Of a stretch of DNA of 63,766 nt, positions 61,817 through 63,766 are shown in pieces (positions within the stretch are counted from its first letter, which is position 1; every line of letters begins with the position of its first letter). Source of the DNA: Gracilaria vermiculophylla (lineage: Eukaryota; Rhodophyta; Florideophyceae; Gracilariales; Gracilariaceae). A program made the translations under genes and the position numbers. The DNA is taken from contig JAHNZQ020000181.1 in the NCBI GenBank assembly GCA_019155205.2, positions 348,122 through 411,887 on the forward strand, written 5' to 3'. The notes beneath the pieces were generated by a model. The model did not search any database and was not told the origin of the DNA. It worked only from the letters and a program-made list of their open reading frames with translations.

Positions 61817-62075
61817 TAAGAATGGTACCAAAATGACATAATGGATCGAGCGTTTCGATACAGTTAGAATGATAAGATGCAAAACCAAGTACACATTTGG
61901 TTGAGATCTCAAAGGTCTCTACCACATTTACAAAATCATATAGGAGTATGTATAGTGCATGAGATTAGTAAGCGAACCAAGCGCAAGTGGACATCACAAG
62001 AAATTACAAGTAAGCATAAAGGAGGGGACGCCGAGATGTGATTGCAAGAGCTTAGGAAATAAGCGGTCGTACTAA
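61817..62075 (-). repeat. Candidate 5' LTR
   Basis: About 259 bp similar to 49824-50080. Similarity starts at TAAGAATGGTACCA and ends at AAGCGGTCGTACTA. Gag begins about 310 bp downstream in element orientation. The start (TTAGTACG in place of TGAATACG) has lost the terminal TG. Confidence 0.55.
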
Positions 62076-63766
62076 TAACGGGGTCTATCACTTCATCTTG
62101 TATATGAACATCTAGACATTTGAACAGGTTTTTGTTTTTCACGATGTGCTAATGATTTATGTACGACGTAATGAAGACGTAGATTGAAAGGTCCACTAAC
62201 GCAATAAAATACCCTCGACAGTGATTGATCAACATTGTAATTCGAGACTGCCAACAGCTAGACCTCTACAGATCATATACGACCATTTCCAGGTTTACCT
62301 CAAACATGTGGCCGCACTCCACCCGCAGTTACTGCGGCCGTTTATTTGGTGCCTGGATACATGCCTCATCTGTCTCCACAGCAATGTAACAGAACTCTGC
62401 AGTGTACAAAACGCTGTGGGGAGCATGATTTCTTTCATAGTTGTCATCAGCAATCATGAGGAATTTTTCGCCTTTTAAACCGGTAACATCAATGAACTAA
62501 AGCAGATGATGCTCACTGACCTCAACATAATTCCAAAATATTATGTTCTATTTTGGAACAAATTGATGCTAAACGACCTCTTTCGCTCTATCGGTAGGTA
62601 TTGCGGGAAAAAACCCTACGGAGAACAAATGGTAAGAAACCAGAGGCTCCTATCCAAATTGATAAGAGCGTAAAGAGAGGAAACCTTTTCACAATTCCAA
62701 ATGAAATGTCTATTTGACGGGTAACTTATTGCATTTATATTTGCATTAGCAGGCAGAATACTCTTTTCTTAAATAAAAGCAACGTACCCAGTTCAAGAGG
62801 ATCGTTAAAAGCCGTATAATTGAGAAGCGCTTGGACGGGAAACATTTTGCGAGCTAGAATGAGGTCTAAGGCCATTTCGAAGGAATTCAGGAGACACTTT
62901 TGGTATTGTAAACGTGAGTATTCTCAACAGACGCTTCGGTAACTCAAGGAATCGTAAATGAATTGTGAGATTCAAAGTTGATATATATATGAAACTCAAT
63001 TGGGTGTAGGCGTTATAAAAAAGCAACTAGTGTTTAAGTGTTTTTGGTCACAACTGTTCTCTGTTCTTCATAAACGCGTCTTTAATTATTTTAACGGTAT
63101 GAGGGCTTTATAGAATCCTGCATAAAACATTTTAAAGCAATTTCATCTCAGAATCATGCAGAAGTATACACAGACGTTTGATGACGCAGGCTTTCTGATG
63201 GACCTCTTACACATTTAGATGCGGCTATTGTATTCAGAAAGGTCCAAAAAAGTATTCTATTGATAGCAGAGTGAGAGAAGTATGCATTACAATAATAATT
63301 ATAATGTTTTCTAAATCAGGAGCATATGGGAAACCACCATTGGTAAGTTCACGAATTTCTATGAGAGGAAAATTTCTTTTTCTTGATGCAACGTCGTATG
63401 TAATAAGAATGCAGCAATTTAGTATATTTTAAGACAGCAACCTCATTGGATGTTTATCATTGGTACTTTAGAGTTATAAGAAAACATTTTGAGTTCTTAA
63501 CAAGACATTTTATAAATTCTTAGAGTACCTTTGAAGATGCCAGCGCTGAAATATTTTAATAACACGCAACAATCACTCGTTGCTTTTTAAGCGATAATAT
63601 TTTTCAACAACATGCGTAAACTATTCCTTCGGCCACAGATTGTTGGAAAACAGATGAGCTATTTGCGCTATACTCTCTTGTGACACAGGGCGCACAGTTC
63701 ACCATTTGAACTATCAACACGCCCCCTCGCCCTGTACTTCCTTACAGAACGAGACCTCGAGCTTAC
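62076..63766. other. AT-rich right flank, no gene seen
   Basis: 1.7 kb of AT-rich sequence without a supported gene. Poly-A/T runs and short frames only. The small frame at 62221-62478 has no recognised domain. Confidence 0.5.

Larger units (their letters stand above)
49824..62075 (-). mobile_element. Decayed Ty1/copia-type LTR retrotransposon, split by two DNA transposons
   Basis: Minus-oriented element, inferred from a pair of similar flanking repeats (49824-50080 and 61817-62075) and from coding remnants ordered gag, protease, integrase, reverse transcriptase, RNase H from high to low coordinates; integrase before reverse transcriptase is the copia order. Two Harbinger-like insertions, about 51.0-54.16 kb and 54.97-58.94 kb, account for some 7 kb; the rest, about 5.1 kb, is a normal copia size. 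All frames carry stops and shifts. No target-site duplication was recognised, so the two LTRs could also come from neighbouring elements of one family. Confidence 0.7.

Overview
This window looks like nuclear DNA of a photosynthetic eukaryote, most plausibly a red alga of the florideophyte or Porphyridium type (inference). The reasons are: a plastid-type carotenoid isomerase next to mitochondrial and Golgi genes; nearly all genes are single uninterrupted reading frames; one short GT-AG intron is visible; genes lie in a compact island beside a block packed with mobile elements. There are two 100-base N gaps (12593-12692 and 43886-43985).

Layout. 1-2500: AT-rich, no convincing gene. 2.6-16.2 kb: a very GC-rich island with IWS1/SPN1 (+), casein kinase 1 (-), an ACSF3-like malonyl-CoA synthetase (+), an unknown coiled-coil membrane protein (+), an opine-dehydrogenase-like enzyme (+), LSM12 (+, broken by a poly-C tract and a gap, with one intron), a SHAQKYF MYB (-) and a small coiled-coil protein (+), the last two separated by an 18/20-bp minisatellite. 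17-42 kb: moderate GC, with COG1 (+), an unknown cysteine-rich secreted protein (-), an NDUFAF7/MidA-type methyltransferase (-), HSP110 (-) head-to-head with DLST, the 2-oxoglutarate dehydrogenase E2 (+), an ACT-domain Raf-like kinase (-), an unknown membrane protein (-), an MFS transporter (-), the FACT subunit SSRP1/POB3 (-) and CRTISO (-). These are housekeeping genes of transcription, chromatin, Golgi traffic, mitochondria and plastid; they do not form one pathway. Readable control sites are a heat-shock element in the HSP110/DLST promoter and an E2F-like site upstream of SSRP1.

43.5-63.8 kb: AT-rich mobile-element territory. Two Tc1-like (DD34E) elements sit tail-to-tail with TA duplications. 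Beyond them I read a decayed minus-strand Ty1/copia-type retrotransposon with candidate LTRs at about 49824-50080 and 61817-62075, a candidate primer-binding site, and gag, protease, integrase, reverse transcriptase and RNase H remnants in copia order. Two PIF/Harbinger-like DNA transposons have inserted into it, one inside the reverse transcriptase and one between integrase and reverse transcriptase. Each Harbinger carries a transposase on + and a SANT/Myb-like ORF on -, converging, with a tandem-repeat block behind the SANT ORF. This nested structure is the most striking thing in the window. All calls come from reading the sequence by eye; no search was run.
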